From NCBI GenBank assembly GCA_030642005.1, contig DAOWOP010000164.1, positions 1 through 6,016 on the forward strand: a DNA stretch of 6,016 nt, written 5' to 3'. The notes under the pieces were generated by a model. The model made no database searches. It was not told the DNA's origin and worked only from the letters and a program-made list of their open reading frames with translations. A program made the position numbers and the translations under genes. Below, piece by piece: positions 1 through 4,952 of the stretch; positions within the stretch are counted from its first letter, which is position 1; every line of letters begins with the position of its first letter. This stretch comes from Planctomycetales bacterium (GTDB lineage: Bacteria > Planctomycetota > Phycisphaerae > SM23-33).

Positions 1-1789
1 GAAAACTCTGTATTTCCCACAGCCGGCGGTAAAGGCCCGGTTCTTTCAACAGTTCCTCGTGCGTTCCGAACTGGACGATTCGGCCGCGATCAAGCACGAT
101 GGTCCTGTCGGCGGCCATGAGTGTTGAGAGGCGATGGGCGATTATCAGCGTGGTGCGTGTCCCATGCCGCTGCCGCAGGGCCTGGAGGATCAGGTTCTCG
201 GTCCGCGTATCGACGCTGCTGAGGGCGTCGTCGAGGATGAGGATGGGCGGGTTTTTCAGTATCGCCCGCGCCAGCGCGACGCGCTGCTGCTGGCCGCCCG
301 AAAGCGTTACCCCGCGCTCGCCGACGACGGTATCGTAGCCGCCCTCGAACCCCGCAATCGCGTCATGGACGTGCGCAGCCGAGGCGGCCTCAAATATCTC
401 CTCATCATGCGCCGCCGATCGGCCTAGTTTGATGTTCTCACGCAGGCTCCTGGAGTACAAAAACGGTTCCTGGAGCACCACGCCGATCTGCGAGCGGACG
501 AATTTCCGGTCCATTTCCCGCAGTTCCCGCCCGTCCAGGTGGATCGACCCGTCACGATAGTCGTACAGGCGCAGCAGCAGGTTAATCAGCGTGCTCTTAC
601 CCGATCCGCTGGGACCGAGGATTGCCAACGACCGGCCCGGCTCGACGCGCAGCGAGATATTGTCAAGCACATGTGTCCCATCCCCGTGGGTAAAACTGAT
701 ATTCTCAAAGACGATTTCACCGCTTGCGCGTTCGGCCGGACCGCGGGTAATTTTCACCTGATCGGTGTGGTCTTCGCGTTTGGCGTCGAGGATTTCGCCG
801 ACCCGACCGATGGAAACCGTCGCCTTGCCCAGGTCCGCCATGATTTTACCGATCCGCCGAATGGGCCAGAGGTACATGTTCACGAACATGAAGAAGGCGA
901 AGAACGTCCCGACGGTCATCGTCCCGGCGGCGATGTAGTATCCGCCCGCCACGAGCACAATGCCATACTGCGCCATGCACATCACGTCGGAGCACGACCA
1001 GAACCACGCCATCACACGCATCAGTTCAAGCCAGCGATTACGGTAACGGGCGTTTTTCTCGCCGAACTTTTCGCACTCGAATCCCTGCCGGGCAAAGGCC
1101 CGCACCACGCGGATACCCGCAAGGTTTTCGGTCAGCGTTGCGGTCATCGCGCCCTCTGCCTCATCCATCCGCTTGAAAACGTTCCTGACCTTAATGAAGA
1201 AGGCAAAGGAAAAGATCAGGATCGGCCCCAGCAGAACCATCGCAAGAAGCGCCATCCGCGCATTCATTGCGAGCATAATCGGTATCGCCACCGCCAGGGT
1301 AACGCCGCCCCTGCCGATTTCGACTACCTGCATCGCAAGGAACAGGCGGATGGTCTCCACGTCGCTGCTGCACCGCTGGACGAGGTCGCCCGTCTCGGCC
1401 TTGTCGTGATAACTGCACGGCAGGTGCTGGAGGTGGTCGTAAAGGCGGTTGCGGAGATTGCGGGCGATCGACTCGGACGCGATAGAAGCCCATCGGCCCT
1501 TCAGATACCCAAACAACCCGCTTAAGGCGATCAGGCCCACCATGGCCGATCCGGCAATCCACAGGTTGCGGGCCAACATGGATTGTCCGCCGATCCACTC
1601 GACGAAATTCTTCACAAACTGCGGCGCGTAGAGTTCTTCGCCGGCGATAACGTAGTCAATCGCCGCACGCCCGATCAGCGGGGGCACAAACGTGGCAGCC
1701 ACCGACACTACCATCGCCGCAATCGCTACGCCGTACCGGAGACGCTGACCGGCCATCAGGCCCCACAAAATTTTACACTTTCCGGACAT
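1..1789 (-). CDS. ABC exporter half-transporter (membrane domain fused to ATPase), C-terminus cut by window edge
   Basis: An uninterrupted frame of 596 codons runs from the ATG at 1789-1787 off the left edge; an in-frame TGA at 1808-1810 makes this the first usable ATG. About six membrane helices are visible (roughly residues 18-40, 74-96, 153-175, 178-199, 262-283 and 286-305), followed by a nucleotide-binding domain: Walker A GPSGSGKST (392-400), Q-loop Gln440, signature LSGGQ (496-500), Walker B ILILDD (516-521), D-loop SSVD (524-527) and switch His552. The family (MsbA/BmrA/TM287-288 type) uses ATP to export lipids, drugs or peptides across the inner membrane; the substrate cannot be read from sequence. 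The catalytic Glu after Walker B is Asp521, and the A-loop aromatic is His368. Both traits, and the DDALSSVDxRTE context, fit the degenerate-site subunit of a heterodimeric exporter. At 596 residues it is close to full family length, so only a few C-terminal residues should be missing. The ribosome binding site is weak (GAGCGG). Confidence 0.96.
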   Translation of the reverse strand, partial: MSGKCKILWGLMAGQRLRYGVAIAAMVVSVAATFVPPLIGRAAIDYVIAGEELYAPQFVKNFVEWIGGQSMLARNLWIAGSAMVGLIALSGLFGYLKGRWASIASESIARNLRNRLYDHLQHLPCSYHDKAETGDLVQRCSSDVETIRLFLAMQVVEIGRGGVTLAVAIPIMLAMNARMALLAMVLLGPILIFSFAFFIKVRNVFKRMDEAEGAMTATLTENLAGIRVVRAFARQGFECEKFGEKNARYRNRWLELMRVMAWFWSCSDVMCMAQYGIVLVAGGYYIAAGTMTVGTFFAFFMFVNMYLWPIRRIGKIMADLGKATVSIGRVGEILDAKREDHTDQVKITRGPAERASGEIVFENISFTHGDGTHVLDNISLRVEPGRSLAILGPSGSGKSTLINLLLRLYDYRDGSIHLDGRELREMDRKFVRSQIGVVLQEPFLYSRSLRENIKLGRSAAHDEEIFEAASAAHVHDAIAGFEGGYDTVVGERGVTLSGGQQQRVALARAILKNPPILILDDALSSVDTRTENLILQALRQRHGTRTTLIIAHRLSTLMAADRTIVLDRGRIVQFGTHEELLKEPGLYRRLWEIQSF

Positions 1790-1840
1790 AAAACCGCTCG
1801 ATGATTTTCAATTGAAAGGACGTTCGGCGACACTTCTTTT

Positions 1841-1878
1841 CAATTGGAAATTGACAATCGGAAATTGGAAATTGCCAA

Positions 1879-1879
<1 letters not shown>
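1841..1879 (-). repeat. 7-bp tandem repeat array I (ATTTCCR-type)
   Basis: On the minus strand this stretch reads as consecutive 7-mers ATTGGCA, ATTTCCA, ATTTCCG, ATTGTCA, ATTTCCA, then ATTG. The 12-mer AATTGGAAATTG occurs at 1842 and 1863, exactly three units apart. The array fills most of the gap between the tRNA gene and the ABC gene, overlaps only the discriminator base of the tRNA, and is followed on its own strand by AAAAGAAGTG (1840-1831). A separate perfect 12-bp palindrome, TTTCAATTGAAA, lies at 1806-1817. I see no classical terminator in this gap. Confidence 0.8.
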
Positions 1880-1951
<72 letters not shown>

Positions 1952-1993
1952 GCTTGAACCTGCTATTCAGAATTTGGTCCACGAATTACAAAA

Positions 1994-2028
1994 TAATCCA
2001 CAATCCACAATCCGCAATCCACAATCAG
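1994..2028 (+). repeat. 7-bp tandem repeat array II (CAATCCR)
   Basis: Five consecutive 7-mers are visible: TAATCCA, CAATCCA, CAATCCG, CAATCCA, CAATCAG. The array overlaps the TGA stop codon of the small membrane protein gene (2025-2027) by four bases, so it forms the immediate 3' untranslated region of that gene and lies about 40 bp upstream of the tRNA gene. The last unit, CAATCAG, equals a rotation of the units in the arrays at 2615-2653 and 3069-3138. Confidence 0.8.
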
Positions 2029-2522
2029 GAGCCGGAGGGTACTTTCTTTTCCACCAGTTGAACAAGCGAGCGGAAATTCTGTAACTTCCAACTGTCCAGT
2101 ATCAGTATCTTCTCCTTTCCGCCGGATTCATGGTGAAGCCGGAGGATGCCCTTGTCGGCAAGTTTGGTCGCATCCAGCGAACGCACCTCACTCCAGGGGA
2201 TTTTCTTCTTCCCGACGTAGCCGATGCCTTCATCGTCAGCCACCAACTTCCGTCGCAAAGACACCGCCGCCAAACCCAGCGGCACCAGCCCCAGCAGCGG
2301 AAAGACAAAAGCGCCGGCTTGATTGAACCAATAACTGAAAACATCGCTGGTATTGCCGTCCTTCATCTTTGGAGGGTATTCGCCCCTGCGGACATCGACA
2401 AAGCACCAGGCTCCGAAACCAATAAGTATCGCCGCCACTATGAACAGGCGGACCGCCGGCTCCCTGGCTGCGGGACATTCGGCCTTCGTCGGCGATTCGG
2501 TATTCTGCATCTGGTCGGTCAT
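2025..2522 (-). CDS. small two-helix membrane protein with PH-like C-terminal domain
   Basis: A 165-residue protein of unknown specific function. The N-terminal 20 residues are polar. Two hydrophobic segments follow (about 24-43, RLFIVAAILIGFGAWCFV, and 68-89, QAGAFVFPLLGLVPLGLAAVSL), then a soluble domain (about 92-160) rich in beta-strand pattern: a GIGYVGKKKIPWSEV start, a central strand ILRLHHESGG, and a closing amphipathic stretch with SWKLQNFRSLVQLVEKK. This order (two helices, then IPWSEV.., then a C-terminal helix) resembles bacterial PH-like domain proteins attached to membranes; the assignment is by pattern only. The domain should face the cytoplasm if the basic SLRRK after helix 2 obeys the positive-inside rule. 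The start is supported by an AAAGGG ribosome binding site just upstream and a good promoter at 2574-2603. The gene is flanked by repeat DNA on both sides and seems monocistronic. Confidence 0.8.
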   Translation of the reverse strand: MTDQMQNTESPTKAECPAAREPAVRLFIVAAILIGFGAWCFVDVRRGEYPPKMKDGNTSDVFSYWFNQAGAFVFPLLGLVPLGLAAVSLRRKLVADDEGIGYVGKKKIPWSEVRSLDATKLADKGILRLHHESGGKEKILILDSWKLQNFRSLVQLVEKKVPSGS

Positions 2523-2573
2523 TTTCAGCCCTTTCGGTAAGTGCCTGGCGGACTACGCCGCGCCATCCATCGG

Positions 2574-2603
2574 ATTATACAGGCCCCGCCAAGCGTCCTG
2601 CAA
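2574..2603 (-). promoter_or_regulatory. putative sigma-70-type promoter of the small membrane protein gene
   Basis: On the minus strand a perfect TATAAT (2579-2574) is preceded after 18 bp by TTGCAG (2603-2598), a partial -35 match. It lies about 50 bp upstream of the ATG at 2522 and would give a leader of roughly 45 nt. The first unit of repeat array III begins 12 bp further upstream, so the repeats lie directly behind the promoter. Confidence 0.55.
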
Positions 2604-2614
2604 CTGCAATATCG

Positions 2615-2653
2615 CAGCAATCAGCATTCAGCGGTCAGCAATCAGCAGTCAGC
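2615..2653 (+). repeat. 7-bp tandem repeat array III, left copy (CAGCRRT)
   Basis: Five perfect-period 7-mers are read: CAGCAAT, CAGCATT, CAGCGGT, CAGCAAT, CAGCAGT, followed by CAGC and an A-tract (AAAAAAAAGAAC, 2654-2665). It is the left end of the large inverted repeat 2616-3137 and is matched, inverted, by the array at 3069-3138. Confidence 0.9.
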
Positions 2654-2744
2654 AAAAAAAAGAACACCGACCGCTGAGTGAGCGACCTGATTTTCTGGCG
2701 GTTTTCAAGTTTTGTTTCAGTCCCGTTTTGCGGGACGTTTGATA

Positions 2745-2769
2745 GTAGCCACGGGCGCAAGCCCGTGGA
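2745..2769 (+). repeat. REP-type hairpin with GTAG foot and GCAA loop (left copy)
   Basis: GTAG (2745-2748) is followed directly by a perfect 8-bp stem CCACGGGC/GCCCGTGG closed by a GCAA tetraloop (2757-2760, GNRA class). A GTAG tetranucleotide at the 5' foot of an imperfect or perfect hairpin is the hallmark of bacterial REP sequences moved by REP-associated tyrosine (Y1/HUH) transposases; no such transposase gene is in the window. Confidence 0.75.
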
Positions 2770-2872
2770 GAAATAATCCAAATTCCCCAGAGTCCCGATT
2801 TATCGGGACGATTGAATGGTCTTCTCTTGCGCTCAATCGCCCCGATGGGGCTTTTGATCGGGTGAACCCTTT

Positions 2873-2897
2873 TCCACGGGCTTGCGCCCGTGGCTAC
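2873..2897 (-). repeat. REP-type hairpin with GTAG foot and GCAA loop (right, inverted copy)
   Basis: It is the exact reverse complement of all 25 bp of the hairpin at 2745-2769, so on the minus strand it too starts GTAG and has a GCAA loop. Two REPs in opposite orientation separated by 103 bp form a BIME-like pair. The symmetric arrangement places it at the centre of the larger inverted repeat. Confidence 0.75.
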
Positions 2898-3025
2898 TTA
2901 CAAACGTCCCGATGGGACTGATAAATATACATATCTGAAACCGCCAGTAAACCACGGTTGAAACTACGGCCTAATACACGACAGATACAAAACTAAAAAC
3001 CCGCCAGAAAAAAATGTCGCTCACA

Positions 3026-3050
3026 ACCGCCCTGGCCGTGCCAGGGCGGT
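3026..3050. repeat. strong GC-rich hairpin
   Basis: A perfect 10-bp stem, ACCGCCCTGG (3026-3035) and CCAGGGCGGT (3041-3050), closes a 5-nt loop CCGTG. It lies about 95 bp downstream of the regulator's stop codon on the minus strand. There is no U-tract directly after it on the minus strand; on the plus strand a T-rich run begins 10 nt after the stem, too far for a classical intrinsic terminator. It is an insertion relative to the left arm of the inverted element, which lacks it. Confidence 0.7.
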
Positions 3051-3068
3051 CAGTGTTCAGTTTTTTCT

Positions 3069-3138
3069 TTTGCTGATTGCTGACTGCTGACTGCTGACCG
3101 CTGACTGCTGACCGCTGAATGCTGACTGCTGATTGCTT
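3069..3138 (-). repeat. 7-bp tandem repeat array III, right inverted copy
   Basis: On the plus strand eight perfect units lie at 3076-3131 (ATTGCTG, ACTGCTG twice, ACCGCTG, ACTGCTG, ACCGCTG, AATGCTG, ACTGCTG) with one degenerate unit at each end. On the minus strand they read CAGCNNT, the same family as 2615-2653, followed again by an A-rich tract (AAAAGAAAAAACTG). The array starts 6 nt after the stop codon of the regulator gene. Confidence 0.9.
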
Positions 3139-3144
3139 TGTAAT

Positions 3145-4335
3145 TCAATGTTTCTGGAACTGTTTTCGGTAAGCGCCTGGCGACGTGCCGACGGCCTTCT
3201 TGAAGGCAAGGCTCATACACATGACGCTCTCGAATCCGCATTCCGGCGCCATGGCCTCGAGCGTCCTGTCGGTCCGGGCCAGGATCATCTTGATATTTTC
3301 GATCTGCACCCGGCGTATCTCGGCAAAGGGGCTTCGCCCGATGAACTTGCGAAACCTCCTCTCCAGCGCTCGGCGCGACATCGACACCGCCGCCGCTACT
3401 TCTTCAACGCGGATACCTCTTTGGGCGTTCTCGCGGATGAACCGCACAGCCTCAACGACAAAGGTATCCTCAATGGCCATCACGTCTGTGGAGTGTCGCG
3501 TCGCCACGCCCATCGGCGGCAGCAGGATGGGGCGTTTTGGCGCCTTTCTGCCGCTGAGCATCGCGTCCAGCAGTCCGGCCGCCTCGAAACCGACCTGCTC
3601 GGCAGGGACGGCGACGCTGGAAAGATGCGGATAAACTATGCTGCAAATCATATCGTCGTCGTCGGCGCTGAGGACGGCGACTTCTTCAGGGACGTGAACG
3701 CCGGTTCGTCGGCACACTTCGCAGACCCACAACCCCATCGAATCGTCAATGCAGAACACTCCCAGCGGCTTGGGCAGGCCCGCCAGCCAGCGGCGAATCT
3801 GTTCAGCGTCGTCAGAGACGGCCGGCAGCGGCTCGCCGTGCGGCGGGTATTCCCTGCCGCGGTCGAACACGTCGCAGGTAAGTTTCTTCCGACGAAGCGC
3901 CGCGACAAAGGCCTCGCCGCGATGTCGGGAGTGGAGGTGTTCGTCGTGAGCGAACATTCCAAAATTGCGGAAGCCACGCTCGATAAAGTGCTCGGCGGCT
4001 GCTTCGCCTATCGCCTTCGGATCGATATCGACGTACGCCAGACCCAGGGCCTTGCACTCCGGCGACCATTTCCCCACGCCCACCGCCGCCAGGCCGTAAC
4101 GCCCGGCGTCGGCAGCACAGTCCTCAGGCCGTCGCATCGAGATTATCCCGACCGTGTCGGCGTCCTGCATCCGCTCAATGAAATCCTGCTGCCATACCTG
4201 GTGGAGCACCCACGGGCGAGACGGCCAGGCGTATCGGCTGATCCCCCGCTGAACCTGCCGCCCGAAGTGGAAGTCCCAGGGGATGTCAACCATGATTATC
4301 TTCGCGCCCTTGTCCGGCTTTTTCTTCCTGCTCAT
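3145..4335 (-). CDS. XylR-like AraC-family transcriptional regulator (sugar-binding domain plus C-terminal helix-turn-helix)
   Basis: A 396-residue DNA-binding regulator, close to the length of Escherichia coli XylR (392). The N-terminal part (about residues 11-285) has the periplasmic-binding-protein/LacI-type effector fold: KIIMVDIPWDFHFGRQVQRG at the start, VGIISMRRPE, an IDDSMGLWVCE segment, EVAVLSADDDD, and LSSVAVPAEQVGFEAAGLL near its end. A linker with GVATRHSTDV leads to a C-terminal AraC domain with two helix-turn-helix units (about 307-332, RVEEVAAAVSMSRRALERRF; and 358-386, ending in the family signature GTSPGAYRK). Such proteins bind a sugar and activate or repress sugar-use genes; the ligand is unknown. 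I chose ATG 4335 because GAGAGG stands 9-10 nt upstream of it; an in-frame ATG at 4362 (405 residues) has no such site. No sugar-metabolism gene is in the window. The nearest divergent gene is the PEP-CTERM protein gene. Confidence 0.93.
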   Translation of the reverse strand: MSRKKKPDKGAKIIMVDIPWDFHFGRQVQRGISRYAWPSRPWVLHQVWQQDFIERMQDADTVGIISMRRPEDCAADAGRYGLAAVGVGKWSPECKALGLAYVDIDPKAIGEAAAEHFIERGFRNFGMFAHDEHLHSRHRGEAFVAALRRKKLTCDVFDRGREYPPHGEPLPAVSDDAEQIRRWLAGLPKPLGVFCIDDSMGLWVCEVCRRTGVHVPEEVAVLSADDDDMICSIVYPHLSSVAVPAEQVGFEAAGLLDAMLSGRKAPKRPILLPPMGVATRHSTDVMAIEDTFVVEAVRFIRENAQRGIRVEEVAAAVSMSRRALERRFRKFIGRSPFAEIRRVQIENIKMILARTDRTLEAMAPECGFESVMCMSLAFKKAVGTSPGAYRKQFQKH

Positions 4336-4344
4336 CTGTAGTTT

Positions 4345-4350
4345 CCTCTC
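4345..4350 (-). promoter_or_regulatory. ribosome binding site of the XylR-like regulator
   Basis: On the minus strand GAGAGG ends 9 nt before the ATG at 4335. It decides the start in favour of 4335 over the in-frame ATG at 4362. The 3' arm of the outer stem of the inverted repeat 4353-4556 ends only 2 nt upstream of it. Confidence 0.65.
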
Positions 4351-4352
4351 AT

Positions 4353-4556
4353 GCCCAGCCATTCGGTACTTGTTTAGCCTGAATGTTTTTTTGTCGGAAA
4401 TTGGATCAGTTCACATTTCTGGTACTCCAACAGAGCCGAACGGCAAGCCGATGCTGAGCGTTGGCTTGCCGTTCGGCTCCGTTGGAGAACCAAAGACGTA
4501 ATAATGCGATAAAACACCGGCCAGGCTAAACACGTACGCCATTCGAATGGCTGGGC
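4353..4556. repeat. 204-bp nested inverted-repeat element upstream of the regulator
   Basis: The ends are perfect 13-bp inverted repeats: GCCCAGCCATTCG (4353-4365) and CGAATGGCTGGGC (4544-4556). Inside them an 11-bp pair, TGTTTAGCCTG (4371-4381) and CAGGCTAAACA (4522-4532), is also inverted, and both arms keep GTAC between the two blocks. The right arm has 6-7 extra bases that create the palindrome GCCATTCGAATGGC (4538-4551). A long hairpin (4421-4491) lies at the centre. The element lies in the leader or promoter region of the regulator gene and has no convincing coding sequence. Confidence 0.8.
4421..4491. repeat. long central hairpin (27 bp of stem, two mismatches)
   Basis: The inner arm GAGCCGAACGGCAAGCC (4433-4449) pairs perfectly with 4463-4479 around a 13-nt loop. 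After one A-C mismatch the stem goes on with CTCCAAC/GTTGGAG (4425-4431 and 4481-4487), and after an A-A mismatch with GGT/ACC. No T-run follows on either strand directly, so it is not a typical intrinsic terminator. It would form in the 5' untranslated RNA of the regulator if transcription starts upstream of about 4491 on the minus strand. Confidence 0.85.
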
Positions 4557-4645
4557 TTTTTGTCCCGCCACAAAGCAGGGCGGGCGGGTTCGCAGCCTGT
4601 TTTGCCGCTGTCGCATAGTTTTATAATACTATCCGCAAAACGCTC

Positions 4646-4673
4646 TTGACGCCAGGGGAAAAGCGAATAGAAT
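4646..4673 (+). promoter_or_regulatory. putative promoter reading toward the PEP-CTERM gene
   Basis: TTGACG (4646-4651) and TAGAAT (4668-4673) are separated by 16 bp, each one base away from the sigma-70 consensus. Transcription would start near 4680, leaving a long leader of about 270 nt before the ATG at 4953. A perfect TATAAT also occurs at 4622-4627 but lacks a well-spaced -35 on the plus strand. Confidence 0.5.
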
Positions 4674-4780
4674 GTAGTATAGGAGTCAGGTGAGGATCGA
4701 GAGGGCCGATGGCATTTTCCAAATCAGTTCGGCAGGGAAAAAATGGAGGTCATTCAATTGCGGACTTGTCACGGCGTAGC

Positions 4781-4838
4781 CGGATTGCGGATTTTCTTTT
4801 TTCCTGGTCCCTAATCCCAAGTCCCTGGTCCCTGTTTT
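4781..4838 (+). repeat. 7-bp tandem repeats IV (CTRRTCC) plus two CGGATTG-type units
   Basis: At 4804-4838 the units are CTGGTCC, CTAATCC, CAAGTCC, CTGGTCC and a decayed CTGTTTT. Just upstream, 4781-4794 holds CGGATTG and CGGATTT, the reverse complement type of the CAATCCG units at 1994-2028. A pyrimidine tract TTTTCTTTTTTCC (4792-4804) lies between them; on the minus strand this is again an A-rich tail after the array. The whole stretch would be in the leader of the PEP-CTERM transcript. The rest of 4683-4952 holds a weak hairpin CGGCG/CGCCG (4861-4865 with 4875-4879) and no recognised riboswitch. Confidence 0.7.
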
Positions 4839-4939
4839 TTAAGCAGTGAAGTGTTTTTATCGGCGGCGCAGTGTCGCCGGGACGCTTCATGAGCCTGCCT
4901 TCCGAAGCCTTGGCGGAGGAGGGCGAACTTCAGTGAGGT

Positions 4940-4945
4940 AAGGAG
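4940..4945 (+). promoter_or_regulatory. ribosome binding site of the PEP-CTERM gene
   Basis: AAGGAG ends 7 nt before the ATG at 4953, an ideal spacing. It supports this start over the in-frame ATG four codons later (M5). Confidence 0.8.
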
Positions 4946-4952
4946 AGGCAAG

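Larger units (their letters stand above)
2616..3137. repeat. about 520-bp nested inverted-repeat element, non-coding
   Basis: The left part (2616-2770) aligns with the reverse complement of the right part (2872-3137). In order inward both arms hold the 7-bp array, an A-tract, GAACAC(C/T)GACCGC, GTGAGCGAC, TTTTCTGGCGG, an AGTTTTG stretch, CAGTCCC...GGGACGTTTG, and a perfectly matching 25-bp GTAG-footed hairpin. The right arm is longer: it carries an extra 10-bp-stem hairpin (3026-3050) and a second CTGGCGG copy. The core (2770-2872) has two further hairpins, GTCCCGAT-TT-ATCGGGAC (2792-2809) and GCCCC-GAT-GGGGC (2839-2851); related ones lie at 2720-2736 and 2906-2918. No target-site duplication is evident right at the ends. 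No convincing gene lies inside. It occupies nearly the whole gap between the regulator and the small membrane protein gene. Confidence 0.85.

Noticed and set aside
539..1525. 328-codon open frame on the plus strand
   Set aside because: It lies fully inside, and antisense to, the ABC exporter, whose motifs (Walker A, LSGGQ, Walker B) are unmistakable. The plus-strand translation has no domain pattern and is a GC-driven shadow.
2712..2921. 69-codon open frame on the plus strand
   Set aside because: It translates the inverted hairpins of the palindromic element; both REP copies fall inside it. No ribosome binding site is seen and the composition is that of repeat DNA.
3026..3050. Intrinsic terminator of the regulator gene
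   Set aside because: The stem is strong, but there is no U-tract following it on the minus strand (GTGAGCG follows), so the classical requirement is not met.
2615..3138. CRISPR array
   Set aside because: The repeat unit is 7 bp with no spacers, there are no cas genes, and the structure is tandem and inverted, not direct repeats with unique spacers.
3133..4341. 402-codon open frame on the plus strand
   Set aside because: Antisense to the XylR-like regulator, which has clear AraC and sugar-binding motifs. The His/Arg/Ala-rich translation looks like a shadow.
4374..4616. 80-codon minus-strand frame upstream of the regulator
   Set aside because: It spans the hairpins of the inverted element 4353-4556 and has no domain pattern; its composition fits repeat DNA.
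4709..4849. 46-codon frame starting MAFSKSVRQG soon after the predicted transcription start
   Set aside because: The purine-rich GAGGG upstream is only 3 nt from the ATG, and the second half of the peptide is the translation of 7-bp repeats. I cannot support it as a real leader peptide.
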